Shown one piece after another: positions 26,624 through 37,110 of a stretch of DNA of 64,000 nucleotides. The DNA is from Sphingomonas koreensis (GTDB taxonomy: Bacteria; Pseudomonadota; Alphaproteobacteria; Sphingomonadales; Sphingomonadaceae). The stretch is taken from assembly GCF_002797435.1 (NCBI RefSeq), contig NZ_PGEN01000001.1, forward strand, positions 1,182,501 through 1,246,500, written 5' to 3'. Each line of letters opens with the position of its first letter. Position 1 is the stretch's first letter. The notes under the pieces were generated by a model that searched no databases, had not been told where the DNA came from, and was given only the letters and a program-made list of their open reading frames with translations. The position numbers and the translations under genes were made by a program.

Positions 26624-29600
26624 TTCACTGGAACCCTTCCACTGCTGATCAGCCTGCCCGTGAGATCAAGCGGCACTTCGTTGGGAATAACATAGACGCC
26701 AGCGCGGCCCTGCACCGCTCCTAGCCCCGTCGCGTCAATCTCAACATAGTGCGTGAAACGATTACCTTGGAATGGCTGGCCGAGGAACTCCCTCGACAAC
26801 TGGGCGGGTGTCTTCGTGCCGGGGATGATGTCAGAGACATACTGCCCGTTACCGTATCGGACATCCTTCGTGCCGACACGCCACAGGGACGGATTGAGCG
26901 AGCCGCTCTCGGCGATGCCCGCTGCGCCCGCCTCGTTGGTGTAGTGATACAGGACTTGCCGCCCGCCGCTGCCGCCAACGCCTGCTGTCTCTGCGGCAAC
27001 GACCACATCGCCAGCAATGCCAGGTGAGCGAAGCCGGCCAATCGCGCCGGCTTTGGTGGCCGGAGCAAAGACGGTAGCAACCTCAAGACCTGCGACCGAG
27101 AAGTTACGGGTACCACGTTCGATCTGCGCCACGTTGCCGCTGGTCACGTCCGAGAGGGCACCGCTGAAATGCGTTTTGATATCGCTCACCATACCGTTCA
27201 CGGCGTACTGGCCCGTTGCGACGACTTGAGCCATAATATTGTTGGCAATCGACCCGTGGGATCCAAACAGCGTGTTCACAGCGAAGTTGGCTGTGCCGCC
27301 CAACGACTTGATAAGAAATTGTCCCCGTGCTCCGGTGACACCGCGAACCACCGCCGCAGCTCGCGGCATGCCACTGGCTTCCAGAATTCTTGATATTGTC
27401 CCACTACGCTGTGCGTTGATGTTGACCTGGTTCGCCGAGTTGATCGCGCTGGATATTTTGCTCGACAGGAATTCCCGAACATATCTGTTCGTATCAAAGC
27501 TCGCGATACGCGATATGTTGCTCGCAACCCGCCGCCCCGTGATGACGATATCCTGCCCGTCAAACGAGCCGTTTCCGTCCGCATCGAGCTGTTGACCCGC
27601 CCAGTCCCTCGCGCCCGTGACCGGATCGACAACCCACGTCTTGATCGTACCAGTGACCCAGTCTCCCCAGCTTTCGGAAGCATGGGCTGCGAATGAGCTA
27701 CGGGAAAAGATTTCACTTCCGGGGAAGCTGGCCGCCTTGAGGCGTAGCTTACCGGCCAGCCCAATCTCATAGCCGGAGTTTTGTCCGTCGCCGCCGCGGC
27801 TCACCAGCTCTGGCGCCCCCCGCAACTCACCCGCCACGGCGCCGCCGATAGTTGAGCCGATGACATCGGGAAGCGCAGCCAGAATGTTGTCTCCGAAGCT
27901 GCTACCAGTGAGCAGGCTACGTGCCGCCGAACCCGCGATTGCGCCCGCGGTACTGGCGACTAACTGCTTGCTCATGTTGGCAGCATTGATGCCGCCATCC
28001 CAATCGACCCCGAGCGTCTTGCCGAGGCCACCGACCACGCCGCCGACCGCCGCACCGACCGCGACGCCGGCAAAGTCGAACTTGCTCTGAAGGCCGGTAG
28101 CGATCCCAACGCCCTGAGTCAGTGCGTTGCCGAGTGCCCCGCGCACCGCGCCGCTCAGGAACGGGCTACCTGCGATGTCCTTGAGCGCCGAAATCGCGCC
28201 CAGCCCGCTACCGATCCCTGCTCCGATCGCGGATAGCCCAACCCCCTTCCAGTTGAACCCGCCCTGCTGGATGCCGGTCGCCAGTCCAAATGCCTGACTC
28301 GCCACGCTGCCAACGGCAGCCGCGCCAATCGTGCCCGCGATACCGGCCGCGCTCGTTGCGCCGATCGAAAGCCCGGCCCCCGCCGTGGCTATAGCAGTGC
28401 CCGAACCCACAGCAGACCCCAGGCCGAGGTTGGCGAACAGCTTGGCCGCTGGGACACGCAATGCGACCGTCACCGCCACGGCGATTGCCACCATCAGGAT
28501 TTGCCCGAACACGCCGCATTTGTTGCCCTTCTTGGGCTTTTGCGGGGTTGGGGTGGTGGGGTTGGTGTCGCCGAGGGTTTCGGCGGGGTCGTAGGGGGTG
28601 AAGGTCGTCGCATTATGCTGCGAGCGGCTGACACCGGAGGGGATGTGGAGTGTCTGGCCCGTGACCAGGCTGGTGCCGGCGGACAGGCCGTTGGCCTCGG
28701 CCAGCTTGTACCACAGGCTGGAATCGCCCCACATCTGTGCGGCGAGGCCCTCGAGCGTCTCGCCGCCACGCACGGTGTAGCTCCCGCCCGCGCCGCCCTG
28801 GCTGTGGCTGGTGATGCCCTCGTAGAACTGGTCGAAATCGGCGTAGGAGCTGCCGTAGCTCGCCCCGTTGTGGAACGCGCCCGACCCTTGCGTCAGCTCG
28901 CGCCCGTCGACCGAGGACTGGTAGTCGGTGTTGAGCGTGCCGTTGTTGCCGACATAGCCCATCTGCTTGCCGTTGAAACGGTACCAGATCTCCTGCGGGT
29001 CCCCGGTGGCGGCATAGTCCTGCTCGTTGCGGCGGAGCACCTGGCCGTTGACATCGTTATGGTAGGTCACCTTGCGCTGGCGGCCGTCGACGATCTCTGC
29101 CCTGTCGAGCACGCCCGACCCATTGCGGTGGTAGGTGGTGGTGCCGCTGGTGGTGCCGCTGAGCGTGGTCGAGGCGAGCACTGCGCCGTCGCGCCACTCA
29201 TAATAGTTGTTGACGGTCGAGCTCGACCACGGGGTGTTGGTGCGCGATACGCTGGTGAAGCTGCGCACCACGGCACCCAGCGCATAGTCGCCGAGGGTCG
29301 CGTCGTTATAGTCGCTGTCGTAGTAGTTGGTGGTCGTGCTGGTCTGAGCGATGCCGCCGTCGCGTTGGACGACGGTCTCTGAGCTGACCTGGCCCTTGTC
29401 GTTGTAGATGAGGGTCCGGTCGTAAATCGCCTGCCCCAGTGCGTTGGGATCGTTATTCGGGTCGGTTGGCTCGATCGACCAATCGACCTGATGGGTGAGC
29501 CGGCCGAGCTGATCGTACCAGTAGCTGGCCTTGAGCGCGCCGGCGCCGGGCAGCGGCCCATCCGGCCTGACCGTGCCATCGCCGTTGTCGATATAGCCCG

Positions 29601-32600
29601 TCTTGGCGATCCGCACCTCGCGCAGCTGGCCGCCGGACCAATAGGTATAGTCTTCGCGCAGATCCGCCTGATAGGGGGCCTCAACATACTGCCAAGTGGA
29701 TTCAGGCCAGCCATAAATCTCGGCCCAGGCTTGGCCCCACGCCGTCACCGTGCGCAGTGATTGGACGCGATTACCAGCGGCATCGTAGAGAATATCGACA
29801 CCTTGGGTGCCGCGGGCGATGCCGCTGCCGGTCTGCACACCCTTGGCGGTGACCACGCGGTTCATGCTGTCATAGCGATACCAGTGATCGGTGGTGGTGA
29901 CGGTGCCATAGGGCGCGCCATAGGGGTCGAGGTGCCGGAAGCTGGCGGTGGTGCGGCGGATATTGCCGTTGGCGTCATAGGCGTGGGCGGTGCTTGCCTC
30001 CGCCGCGGTGGTCGTCCCGGCCTCGACCCAGTTGGTCAGGCGATTGAGCGCGTCATAGGTCGCGCTGGCGTTCTGGAGCGTCTGTCCGCTGGGATAGTAC
30101 CACTCGTAATATTCGCCGTTGATGAACTGCAGATCCCAATCGCCACGTTGCTTGCTGGACACCTCGCTGACCTTGTTCCCGTTGGCGTCATAGGCGGAGG
30201 TCTGGACGGTGAACGCGAAGTTGTGGCCCGGGCTGTGCGGGGCGCTGACGGGGTCGCCATAGCCCGTGGTGATCGTGCCGATCAGGTTGCTGTTGAGCCA
30301 GCCATAGGTCGTGGTTTCGTTGCCGGTCACCCGGCTCGCCATTCGGCCCGCGCGATCAAAGGTCATGTTGGCGACATTGCCGCCCATGTCGGTGGTCTGG
30401 ACGGTGTGGCCGAACATGTCGGCCTTCTCGATGCTGGTCTTGCCGTTGTGATAGGTAGTGGTGGTTGTCCACCCGCCGAATGTGCCGAGGCCGCTGGTGG
30501 CGAGGGTGTAGCTCCACTGGTAGCTGGTGGAGGTGGTGTCGCCGCCGATCGCGACCGATGAGATGACGCGGCCCTGCGCGTCATAGTCGGTCAAAGCCTT
30601 GTTGCCCGAGCCCTGGAACGAGTTCCATTGCTGGATGCGCTGGCCAAGCCCGTCATAGGCGAAATACTCGGTAAGCTGGCCCCAGCCGGGATTGTCGCGG
30701 CGGATGATCTGGGTGACCCGGCCCATGCCGTCATAGCTGTGCTGCTCGTCCTTGCCGAGCTCGTTGCGCAGGATGCGCGCGTCGCCATAGCCGTCGTAGA
30801 AGGTCTGGAGCACGCCGCCATCGGCGTGGAATTCCTTCGCGGTCAGCGCTTCGCTGCCGCCATGGCCGGTGCCGGCCAGGAGCAGGCGAGTGGTGAGGTT
30901 GCCATTGGCATCGACCGAGCCGATCAGACGACCCGAGATGTCGTAGCGATAATGCTCGGTCGGGTTGACGGTGGAGACGACGCCGCTCTCGCTGGTAACG
31001 CTGACCTGCGGCGATACCCTGGTCAGCAGCCGGCCCATGTTGTTGTATGTGAAGCTGGTGGTGTAGCCGCGCGCGTCGGTCTCCGAGAGGACTTCGCCGA
31101 ACGCGTTGTAGCTGCGCGAGGCGATGATGTCGGTAGTGGTGGAACTGGTCGTCGAGAGATTGCGGCCGGGCGCGCGGGTCTGGGTGACCATGCCGCGGCG
31201 ATCATAGACGGCCAGCGTTGCGGCGATGCCGGAATGGGCTGTGTCGGCGTTGCCGTCGATCGCGTCGATCAGGTCGGTATAGTTGATCGCGGTGAGATCG
31301 ACCGAGCCTTCCGACGTCAGGGTGAGGGTCTGGTTGCCGGCCTTGTCATAGGCGAAATATTTGACCACGCCGTCGCCGGCATTGCTGCGCAGCACGCGGC
31401 CGCTGGCGTCATAGTCGTAATATTCCTGATAGGCGGCCGTCGCCCAGGGGCCCGCGGTGATGCCGCGGCCGGTGAGCTCGCCATGCGCGTTGTAGCGCAT
31501 CCGCGTGGCGTCGTAATATTGACCGCTCGCGTCGGTATGGGTCCAGCTGCCGTTCTCGAAGCGCGCGAAGCTCTGCGTGACCACGCGGCCCGCGGCGTCG
31601 TGGACGTAGAAGATCGCTTCCCTGACAGTCGTCCCGTTCGACAGCTGGCGGTCATAGCTTTCGGCGACCAGCCGGCCCATCGAGTCATAATGATAGTTGC
31701 GCGTGAACCCCGACGCATCGGTGGTCGAGGTCAGCCGCCCGTCCTCATAGGTGTTCGAGGTGGTGCGGTGGAAGAGGGAGCTACCCACTTGGCGGGTGAA
31801 GGTAAGCTGGTCGAGTCCGTTGTAGAAATAGCGCAGCTCCGGCGCGACCAGCGCCCCGGTATAGTCGTAGTAGGACGCACGCGTTTCTTTGATCAGGCGG
31901 CCGGCATTGTCGTAGGTGTAGGTGGTGACGTCGCCATTCGCCTCGGTCTTGGTGAGCACCTGGCCGAGGGCATTATAGGTGTAGGTGATCGTCGCGTTGC
32001 GATTGTCAGCGGTGAGCGTGCCGGTTCCGGTATCGATCGACCACGCCTCGACCCCATGGCGGGTTTCGGTGAGGCGGCGACCGAGCTTGTCGTAGCTGAA
32101 CAGCGTGACGCGGTCGCTCGCGGTCTCGCCGATCACCGGCGGCGCGGCGGTGGTCGGCGTGCTGCCCTGGATCGCATAGCGGCGCTCGGTCAGGACATTG
32201 CCCTCCGCGTCATACTCCCATTTGGTCAGGAAGTTCTCGCGATCGACCTCGTGCGTCTTGCGGCCGAGCTTGTCGTAATAGGAGAAAATGGTGGCGCCGT
32301 TGGGATCGGTGGTCTTGATGACGTTCCCGGCGGCGTCATACTCGTAATAGGTGAAGGCGGAGCCAGTCTGGGTGACGAACGCCAGGCCGTTCCAATAGCC
32401 CGTGCGCCCGGCATCCTTGTAGCTCGAGGTCAGGCGATTGAGGTTGTCGTAATTATAGTAGGTGTCGCGCGCGGTGCCGCCAGGCAGGGCGAGGGTGCCG
32501 CCGGGTGTCGCCGGCAGCGTGACCAGCGTGTCGAAAGCGCGGGTCTGCTTGAGGTTGCCCGCTGCGTCGTAGATATACTGCGTGACCGCGCCGGTCGCAT

Positions 32601-35600
32601 CGATCTGCGCCACCTTCCGGTCGAGATCGTCGTAGTAATAATAGAATAGCGGGCGACCATTCGTCGCATCCTTGGTCTGGATCAGGTTGCCGCGCTTGTC
32701 ATAGGCATAGGTCTCCACCGGGGTATTCATGACCCCCGACAGGCCGACTTTGACGTCGCCCCCTGTCTTCGAGATCAGCCGGTTCGCCCTATCGTAGGCG
32801 AATGCCGTGTCGCGCTGCTCGGGCTGCCCCCATGCCTCGATCAAATGAACGAGGTTGCCGCGAGAATCATAAGAACGCACATTATAGGACTGGTCGGCAA
32901 CCTGGTTGCCCGAGCTGTCATGGACTGGCGCATAGGTCGTCTGCCAGCGCTGAAGCCCGCGTCGATCATAGCTGTATTGGATGACCCCGCCGAGCTTGTT
33001 CTGTGTCTGCGTAAGATTACCGAACGCGTCGTACCAGCGATACTCGACCTTGCCTTCGGCATCGGTGGTGCTGGTGACCCGTCCAAGCTTGTCATAGGCG
33101 AAGGTCGTGGTGGCGTCGCTGGCGTGCGCATCATAGGAAGGCAGCGTATCGACGCTGGGGGTGCCGGTCGCCTTGCTGAAGCGCCGCGTGATGTTCGCGA
33201 TCTCGCCGAACGCGGTGTAGCGGGTCTCGGTGACATAATTTTCGGCATCGCGCGACGAGAGAACACGGCCGTAGCTGTCGTAGTAGTTATAAGTCGAGTT
33301 GCCGCGCTGGTCGGTGGTGCGCACGACATCGCCGAATGCGTTATACTGGTAGCTGACCGTACCCGACGCGGCATCGGTCTGCGTCAGGACGCGGCCAAGA
33401 CTATCGTGCGTGTAGGTCGTGGTACGGTGGAGCGGGTCCGAGACCAGAATGAGATTGCCAAGGCCGTCATAGACGAACTGGGTCAGCGCCTGCTCGGGCG
33501 TGTCATAGGCATCATAATGATGCGTCTTCCGGCCGGCGGCATCATAGACATAGATGGTCCAGGTCTGATCCGCGGTGCCGTAGCCCGTATATACATAGGC
33601 GAGCTTACCGGTCGCATAGTAGACATAGTCCTTCCGGTTGAACTCGCCATCATACTCCAGTGTCAGGCGACCGGCCGGGTCGTAGTAGAAGAGATTGGTG
33701 ACATAGGTGCCGCTCCAGGCGTTGAACACATCGGCGATGGTCCAGCTATCGGCGGCTGATACCGCGGTGTCGTATCGTACCGTCTGAGTAACACGCCCCT
33801 CGGCATCATAGTCGGTGCGCGTGAGATAGCCTTCAGCGTCGATGGCGAAGCGCAGCTGTCCCCGGGCGTCGTAATAGTTGCGGGTGACGCGGTCGACGGC
33901 CGTCGGGTTTGCCGAGGCCCAGCTGTCCATGTCGGCCTGGCTCGGCAGCGACGTGGTGGCGCGCAGCGTCGCATACTGGACCTGCTTGGTGACGCGGCCG
34001 CTGGTGTCGTAGCTGAAGCCGGTGACCGCGCCACCAGCGTCGATCGCATAGGCGACGCGCCCGGCGGTGTCGTAGACCGCCCAGCTGGTGCGGTTGGCGG
34101 TGTTGCTGGCGGCGCCCGACGACGCGATCGCCGCCTTGACCGCTGCAAAGGTCAGACCCGAAGGGAAGCTGATCGCGGTCGCATAGGTCGTGACCTTGCG
34201 CGCCAGCCCGATCGAGCCCCAGGCGACATCGGATTCATAGCCATATTCGGTGACCTGGCCGAGCCCGTCGATCTGATACCGCAGTAGGCCCTGACCGTCA
34301 TAGACATAGTCCATCTGGCGGTTGGCGGGGTCGGGGTTGGGACCCGTGCTGTTGATCAGCTGCTGGAAGGTACCGCTCGCGCGCAGCGCGGAATCGGTCG
34401 CCTTGGCGTAGGCGACCTCCTTCACCTTACGGCCAGCCCGGTCATAGGCCACGCGCGTCAGATAGCCCATGCCGTCGAGTGCACCGATGGTGCGACCATC
34501 CTTGTCGTAGAAGACCCGCGCGACGGCATCATTGGCGTGCGCCGGCGGCAGCACGACCGTAGTCGGCGTGGTGGCCTGGAAGGCGGCGAGCTGCGCAGCG
34601 GTCAGCTTGTTGACATAGCCGGTCGTGCGGATCAGCTGGCCCGACGCGTCATAGTCGTAGCTGGTGGTCGAACCGTCGCCGTCGATCGCCTGGAGCACGC
34701 GGCCTTCAGCATCGTAAACGTGCCAGGTCCAGATATCATAGGCGTGTACCGCGGGGCGGATCGTCGCCACGTCGATCGTCGAATTGGGGTCAGCGACCAA
34801 GGCGAGGTGCGTACTGCTCACGTTGAGAGCGAAGCGCGCGGTTGCGACGAGGCGATTGCGCGCGTCGTAGCGATACTCGATCAGGTTGCCATTTTCGTTG
34901 ACCTCGGCGGTCTTCCGGCCGAGCTTGTCGTAGAGATAGTAATGGGCGACGCCCGACGCATCGGTCGCGGAGCGCAGGCGGCCGTTCGCGTCATAGGCAT
35001 TGTTGGCGGTGCTGTCGGTGGCATAGGCGCCGCTCTCGGTGACGCTCAGCAGCTCGCCGGCCTTGCTGTAGGTCGAGACCTGCACCAGTCCGCCCGCCAG
35101 CGTCACCGTGGTCTGCGTCGCCGCGTCGTTGAAGTAGATGCTGGTGACGCCGCCGTTGAGATCGGTCGACGAGGTCAGTCGCCCGAGACCATCATAGACG
35201 AAATGCTCGGTGTTCTGCGTCGCGGTAACGCGGTTCAGCAGCTGTCCGGCCTGGTCGTAGGTGTAGTATTTGTGCGTGTAGCCATCTGCGGTCGATGCGT
35301 TTCCATCCGCATACGTCGCGCCATAATGGATCCGTTGGTGCAGGTTGCCGCGAGCGTCGAAATAATCGACCTGGACGTTCTGCATCTTTGTCTTGTCCGG
35401 GTTCGCGTTCCACCAGCTGGTGAGCTGCGCGAGCGAAAGGGCCGTATCGGACGAAAGGCCGCTCACATCATAGTGATATTCGGAATAGTTTTCCGACCAG
35501 TAGCGCTCGCCATAGCTATTATACCAGTAGCTCGTCACGAGTCCTTCGGCGCTCACGACATGCTTGAGCAGGTTGGCTGCGTCGTAGACGTAGCGGGTGG

Positions 35601-36843
35601 TGTGGCTGGCGTTCGCTGAATCCCGGTCGGAGCCCATGCGCGTTTCGGTCAACACCTGATTGGCCGCGTTGTAGGTGCGGGTGATGGTGTTTCCGGTCCG
35701 GTCGATGGCGGTGAGGACGTTGCCGTTGCCGTCATAGGTGTAGGTCGATGCCAGGCCGGCTGCGTCGGTGACGCTGGTGAGATCGCCGTTGCCGTTATAG
35801 CCGAACTGGACAATCTGGGCCGCTGCGCCGGCATAAGCGGGCGGCGAGGCGATCTGGGTGAGCTGGCCCGCGCCATCATAGTATAGCGTGACAGCCTGCC
35901 CCATCGGATCGGCGACCGTCGTATAGCCCGCGCCATAGGCGATGGTGGTGGTGCGGGTGATGCCGCTCGCCACGGTCTGGGTGATGGAATCGACCCGGCC
36001 GGACCCGTCATAGGTGAAGGCGACATGGGAGCCATCGGTCTGGCTGATGCTCGCGACCAGCTTGGACGTGCCGTGATAGCTGTAGGTCGTCGTATAGGCG
36101 TTGCCGTCGCCGACGCTGGCGTCGTTGGGCGTGAGATCGACGGTGACAGTCGAGAGGCGGTTGTACCCGTCATAGCTGTAGCGGGTGCGGGTGAGGCCGA
36201 TGCCGTGGCTATAGGTGACCAGGCTGGTGATGTTGCTGCCCGACCAGGTAAGCTGGGTGTAGCCGCCATCGGCGGTGGTCACCTGGGTCAGTTTATCGCC
36301 GGTGTAGGTGAAGGTGAGGCTGTTGCCGGCTACGTCGGTCTGCGAGACGATCTGCCAGTCCACGCCATTGAGGGAGGTATAGACCTCGGTGACCCGGCTG
36401 TCGCCGTCGGTCCAGGTCCAGTTGCCGTTATAGGTGAGCGTGTCGTAGCTGCCCGACCCATCGGTCGCGACATAGGCCGAGCCGTTCCAGCTATACTTTA
36501 CCTCGGCGCCGTCCGCACCGCGGCGCATCACATAGCTGCCGGCGGTATTGACGGTTCCCGTGAACCCGAACACGCGCCGGTCCATGCTCTGGCGCCAATT
36601 GTCGCCATTGTCGTCGCTGAAGTTGCCGAGGCTGTTATAAGTGCGGTTGATGCCGATATCGGGACCGCGGCCGGAGAGGAACTCGTCCTGGCGGCTGATC
36701 AGCAAATTGCCGTTGGCGGCATTGAGAAAGATATTGTCACCGCCGCGCCCTTGTGCTGCCGAGCCCAGTAGCCCGCCCCCGCCAATGACGTTCCCCGATC
36801 CGCGCTCGAACCCCGTCCCGGCTCCGGTGAAAATGGCAACCAT
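26620..36843 (-). CDS. Giant YD-repeat (Rhs-like) protein with LysM and C-terminal HYD1-type ADP-ribosyltransferase toxin
   Basis: 3407 residues. Residues ~60-2640 are RHS/YD repeats (many copies of YDxxGRL and relatives). ~2688-2735 is a LysM peptidoglycan-binding domain (YTVRGGETLEGLAAQMWGD). ~2772-3000 is a Lys-rich hinge then a Gly/Ala-rich hydrophobic stretch (GQILMVAIAVAVTVAL..). Residues 3298-3407 are the toxin-like tip: LYHYTNEAGAAGI, then RYGNGQYVSDI and RFTHYVEID, as in the HYD1-type ADP-ribosyltransferase family. No PAAR domain, no recognisable signal peptide and no DPxGL core-tip boundary were found, so the export route is unclear. The DUF6881 gene overlaps the 3' end. The 267 bp upstream to the relaxase gene hold no gene. 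Confidence 0.93.
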   Translation of the reverse strand: MVAIFTGAGTGFERGSGNVIGGGGLLGSAAQGRGGDNIFLNAANGNLLISRQDEFLSGRGPDIGINRTYNSLGNFSDDNGDNWRQSMDRRVFGFTGTVNTAGSYVMRRGADGAEVKYSWNGSAYVATDGSGSYDTLTYNGNWTWTDGDSRVTEVYTSLNGVDWQIVSQTDVAGNSLTFTYTGDKLTQVTTADGGYTQLTWSGSNITSLVTYSHGIGLTRTRYSYDGYNRLSTVTVDLTPNDASVGDGNAYTTTYSYHGTSKLVASISQTDGSHVAFTYDGSGRVDSITQTVASGITRTTTIAYGAGYTTVADPMGQAVTLYYDGAGQLTQIASPPAYAGAAAQIVQFGYNGNGDLTSVTDAAGLASTYTYDGNGNVLTAIDRTGNTITRTYNAANQVLTETRMGSDRDSANASHTTRYVYDAANLLKHVVSAEGLVTSYWYNSYGERYWSENYSEYHYDVSGLSSDTALSLAQLTSWWNANPDKTKMQNVQVDYFDARGNLHQRIHYGATYADGNASTADGYTHKYYTYDQAGQLLNRVTATQNTEHFVYDGLGRLTSSTDLNGGVTSIYFNDAATQTTVTLAGGLVQVSTYSKAGELLSVTESGAYATDSTANNAYDANGRLRSATDASGVAHYYLYDKLGRKTAEVNENGNLIEYRYDARNRLVATARFALNVSSTHLALVADPNSTIDVATIRPAVHAYDIWTWHVYDAEGRVLQAIDGDGSTTSYDYDASGQLIRTTGYVNKLTAAQLAAFQATTPTTVVLPPAHANDAVARVFYDKDGRTIGALDGMGYLTRVAYDRAGRKVKEVAYAKATDSALRASGTFQQLINSTGPNPDPANRQMDYVYDGQGLLRYQIDGLGQVTEYGYESDVAWGSIGLARKVTTYATAISFPSGLTFAAVKAAIASSGAASNTANRTSWAVYDTAGRVAYAIDAGGAVTGFSYDTSGRVTKQVQYATLRATTSLPSQADMDSWASANPTAVDRVTRNYYDARGQLRFAIDAEGYLTRTDYDAEGRVTQTVRYDTAVSAADSWTIADVFNAWSGTYVTNLFYYDPAGRLTLEYDGEFNRKDYVYYATGKLAYVYTGYGTADQTWTIYVYDAAGRKTHHYDAYDTPEQALTQFVYDGLGNLILVSDPLHRTTTYTHDSLGRVLTQTDAASGTVSYQYNAFGDVVRTTDQRGNSTYNYYDSYGRVLSSRDAENYVTETRYTAFGEIANITRRFSKATGTPSVDTLPSYDAHASDATTTFAYDKLGRVTSTTDAEGKVEYRWYDAFGNLTQTQNKLGGVIQYSYDRRGLQRWQTTYAPVHDSSGNQVADQSYNVRSYDSRGNLVHLIEAWGQPEQRDTAFAYDRANRLISKTGGDVKVGLSGVMNTPVETYAYDKRGNLIQTKDATNGRPLFYYYYDDLDRKVAQIDATGAVTQYIYDAAGNLKQTRAFDTLVTLPATPGGTLALPGGTARDTYYNYDNLNRLTSSYKDAGRTGYWNGLAFVTQTGSAFTYYEYDAAGNVIKTTDPNGATIFSYYDKLGRKTHEVDRENFLTKWEYDAEGNVLTERRYAIQGSTPTTAAPPVIGETASDRVTLFSYDKLGRRLTETRHGVEAWSIDTGTGTLTADNRNATITYTYNALGQVLTKTEANGDVTTYTYDNAGRLIKETRASYYDYTGALVAPELRYFYNGLDQLTFTRQVGSSLFHRTTSNTYEDGRLTSTTDASGFTRNYHYDSMGRLVAESYDRQLSNGTTVREAIFYVHDAAGRVVTQSFARFENGSWTHTDASGQYYDATRMRYNAHGELTGRGITAGPWATAAYQEYYDYDASGRVLRSNAGDGVVKYFAYDKAGNQTLTLTSEGSVDLTAINYTDLIDAIDGNADTAHSGIAATLAVYDRRGMVTQTRAPGRNLSTTSSTTTDIIASRSYNAFGEVLSETDARGYTTSFTYNNMGRLLTRVSPQVSVTSESGVVSTVNPTEHYRYDISGRLIGSVDANGNLTTRLLLAGTGHGGSEALTAKEFHADGGVLQTFYDGYGDARILRNELGKDEQHSYDGMGRVTQIIRRDNPGWGQLTEYFAYDGLGQRIQQWNSFQGSGNKALTDYDAQGRVISSVAIGGDTTSTSYQWSYTLATSGLGTFGGWTTTTTYHNGKTSIEKADMFGHTVQTTDMGGNVANMTFDRAGRMASRVTGNETTTYGWLNSNLIGTITTGYGDPVSAPHSPGHNFAFTVQTSAYDANGNKVSEVSSKQRGDWDLQFINGEYYEWYYPSGQTLQNASATYDALNRLTNWVEAGTTTAAEASTAHAYDANGNIRRTTASFRHLDPYGAPYGTVTTTDHWYRYDSMNRVVTAKGVQTGSGIARGTQGVDILYDAAGNRVQSLRTVTAWGQAWAEIYGWPESTWQYVEAPYQADLREDYTYWSGGQLREVRIAKTGYIDNGDGTVRPDGPLPGAGALKASYWYDQLGRLTHQVDWSIEPTDPNNDPNALGQAIYDRTLIYNDKGQVSSETVVQRDGGIAQTSTTTNYYDSDYNDATLGDYALGAVVRSFTSVSRTNTPWSSSTVNNYYEWRDGAVLASTTLSGTTSGTTTYHRNGSGVLDRAEIVDGRQRKVTYHNDVNGQVLRRNEQDYAATGDPQEIWYRFNGKQMGYVGNNGTLNTDYQSSVDGRELTQGSGAFHNGASYGSSYADFDQFYEGITSHSQGGAGGSYTVRGGETLEGLAAQMWGDSSLWYKLAEANGLSAGTSLVTGQTLHIPSGVSRSQHNATTFTPYDPAETLGDTNPTTPTPQKPKKGNKCGVFGQILMVAIAVAVTVALRVPAAKLFANLGLGSAVGSGTAIATAGAGLSIGATSAAGIAGTIGAAAVGSVASQAFGLATGIQQGGFNWKGVGLSAIGAGIGSGLGAISALKDIAGSPFLSGAVRGALGNALTQGVGIATGLQSKFDFAGVAVGAAVGGVVGGLGKTLGVDWDGGINAANMSKQLVASTAGAIAGSAARSLLTGSSFGDNILAALPDVIGSTIGGAVAGELRGAPELVSRGGDGQNSGYEIGLAGKLRLKAASFPGSEIFSRSSFAAHASESWGDWVTGTIKTWVVDPVTGARDWAGQQLDADGNGSFDGQDIVITGRRVASNISRIASFDTNRYVREFLSSKISSAINSANQVNINAQRSGTISRILEASGMPRAAAVVRGVTGARGQFLIKSLGGTANFAVNTLFGSHGSIANNIMAQVVATGQYAVNGMVSDIKTHFSGALSDVTSGNVAQIERGTRNFSVAGLEVATVFAPATKAGAIGRLRSPGIAGDVVVAAETAGVGGSGGRQVLYHYTNEAGAAGIAESGSLNPSLWRVGTKDVRYGNGQYVSDIIPGTKTPAQLSREFLGQPFQGNRFTHYVEIDATGLGAVQGRAGVYVIPNEVPLDLTGRLISSGRVPVK

Positions 36844-37110
36844 CGCAAATCCCCCAACCGCGTCGGCCGCAAAACCGGCCTTTCAGAGAGGAGATCGAAG
36901 GAATCCGGACAGAGTTTAGGAAAATACTTCACGGCGTCTCGCCGGCGCAAACCATCCGTGGCGATCTCCGATCATCGGTGTTGCCCGGCTGAGACTCCAA
37001 TGTCTGCTTACGCGGTAGCCTCAACCGAGAGCCGCCAGTCCGCCATCGGCCCAGAATCTGCCGGTAGGGAGTTAACGAGCACATGGTCGAAAAACTCAGC
37101 AGAACTTCCG

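Noticed and set aside
30628..32649. 673-codon plus-strand frame opposite the YD-repeat gene
   Set aside because: Mirror of the repetitive YD codons; no recognisable domain.
29000..36500. CRISPR-like short repeats
   Set aside because: The regular spacing reflects protein YD repeats; no conserved palindromic repeat with unique spacers.
26620..36843. Type VI secretion effector locus
   Set aside because: No VgrG, Hcp, PAAR or Tss gene is present in the window.
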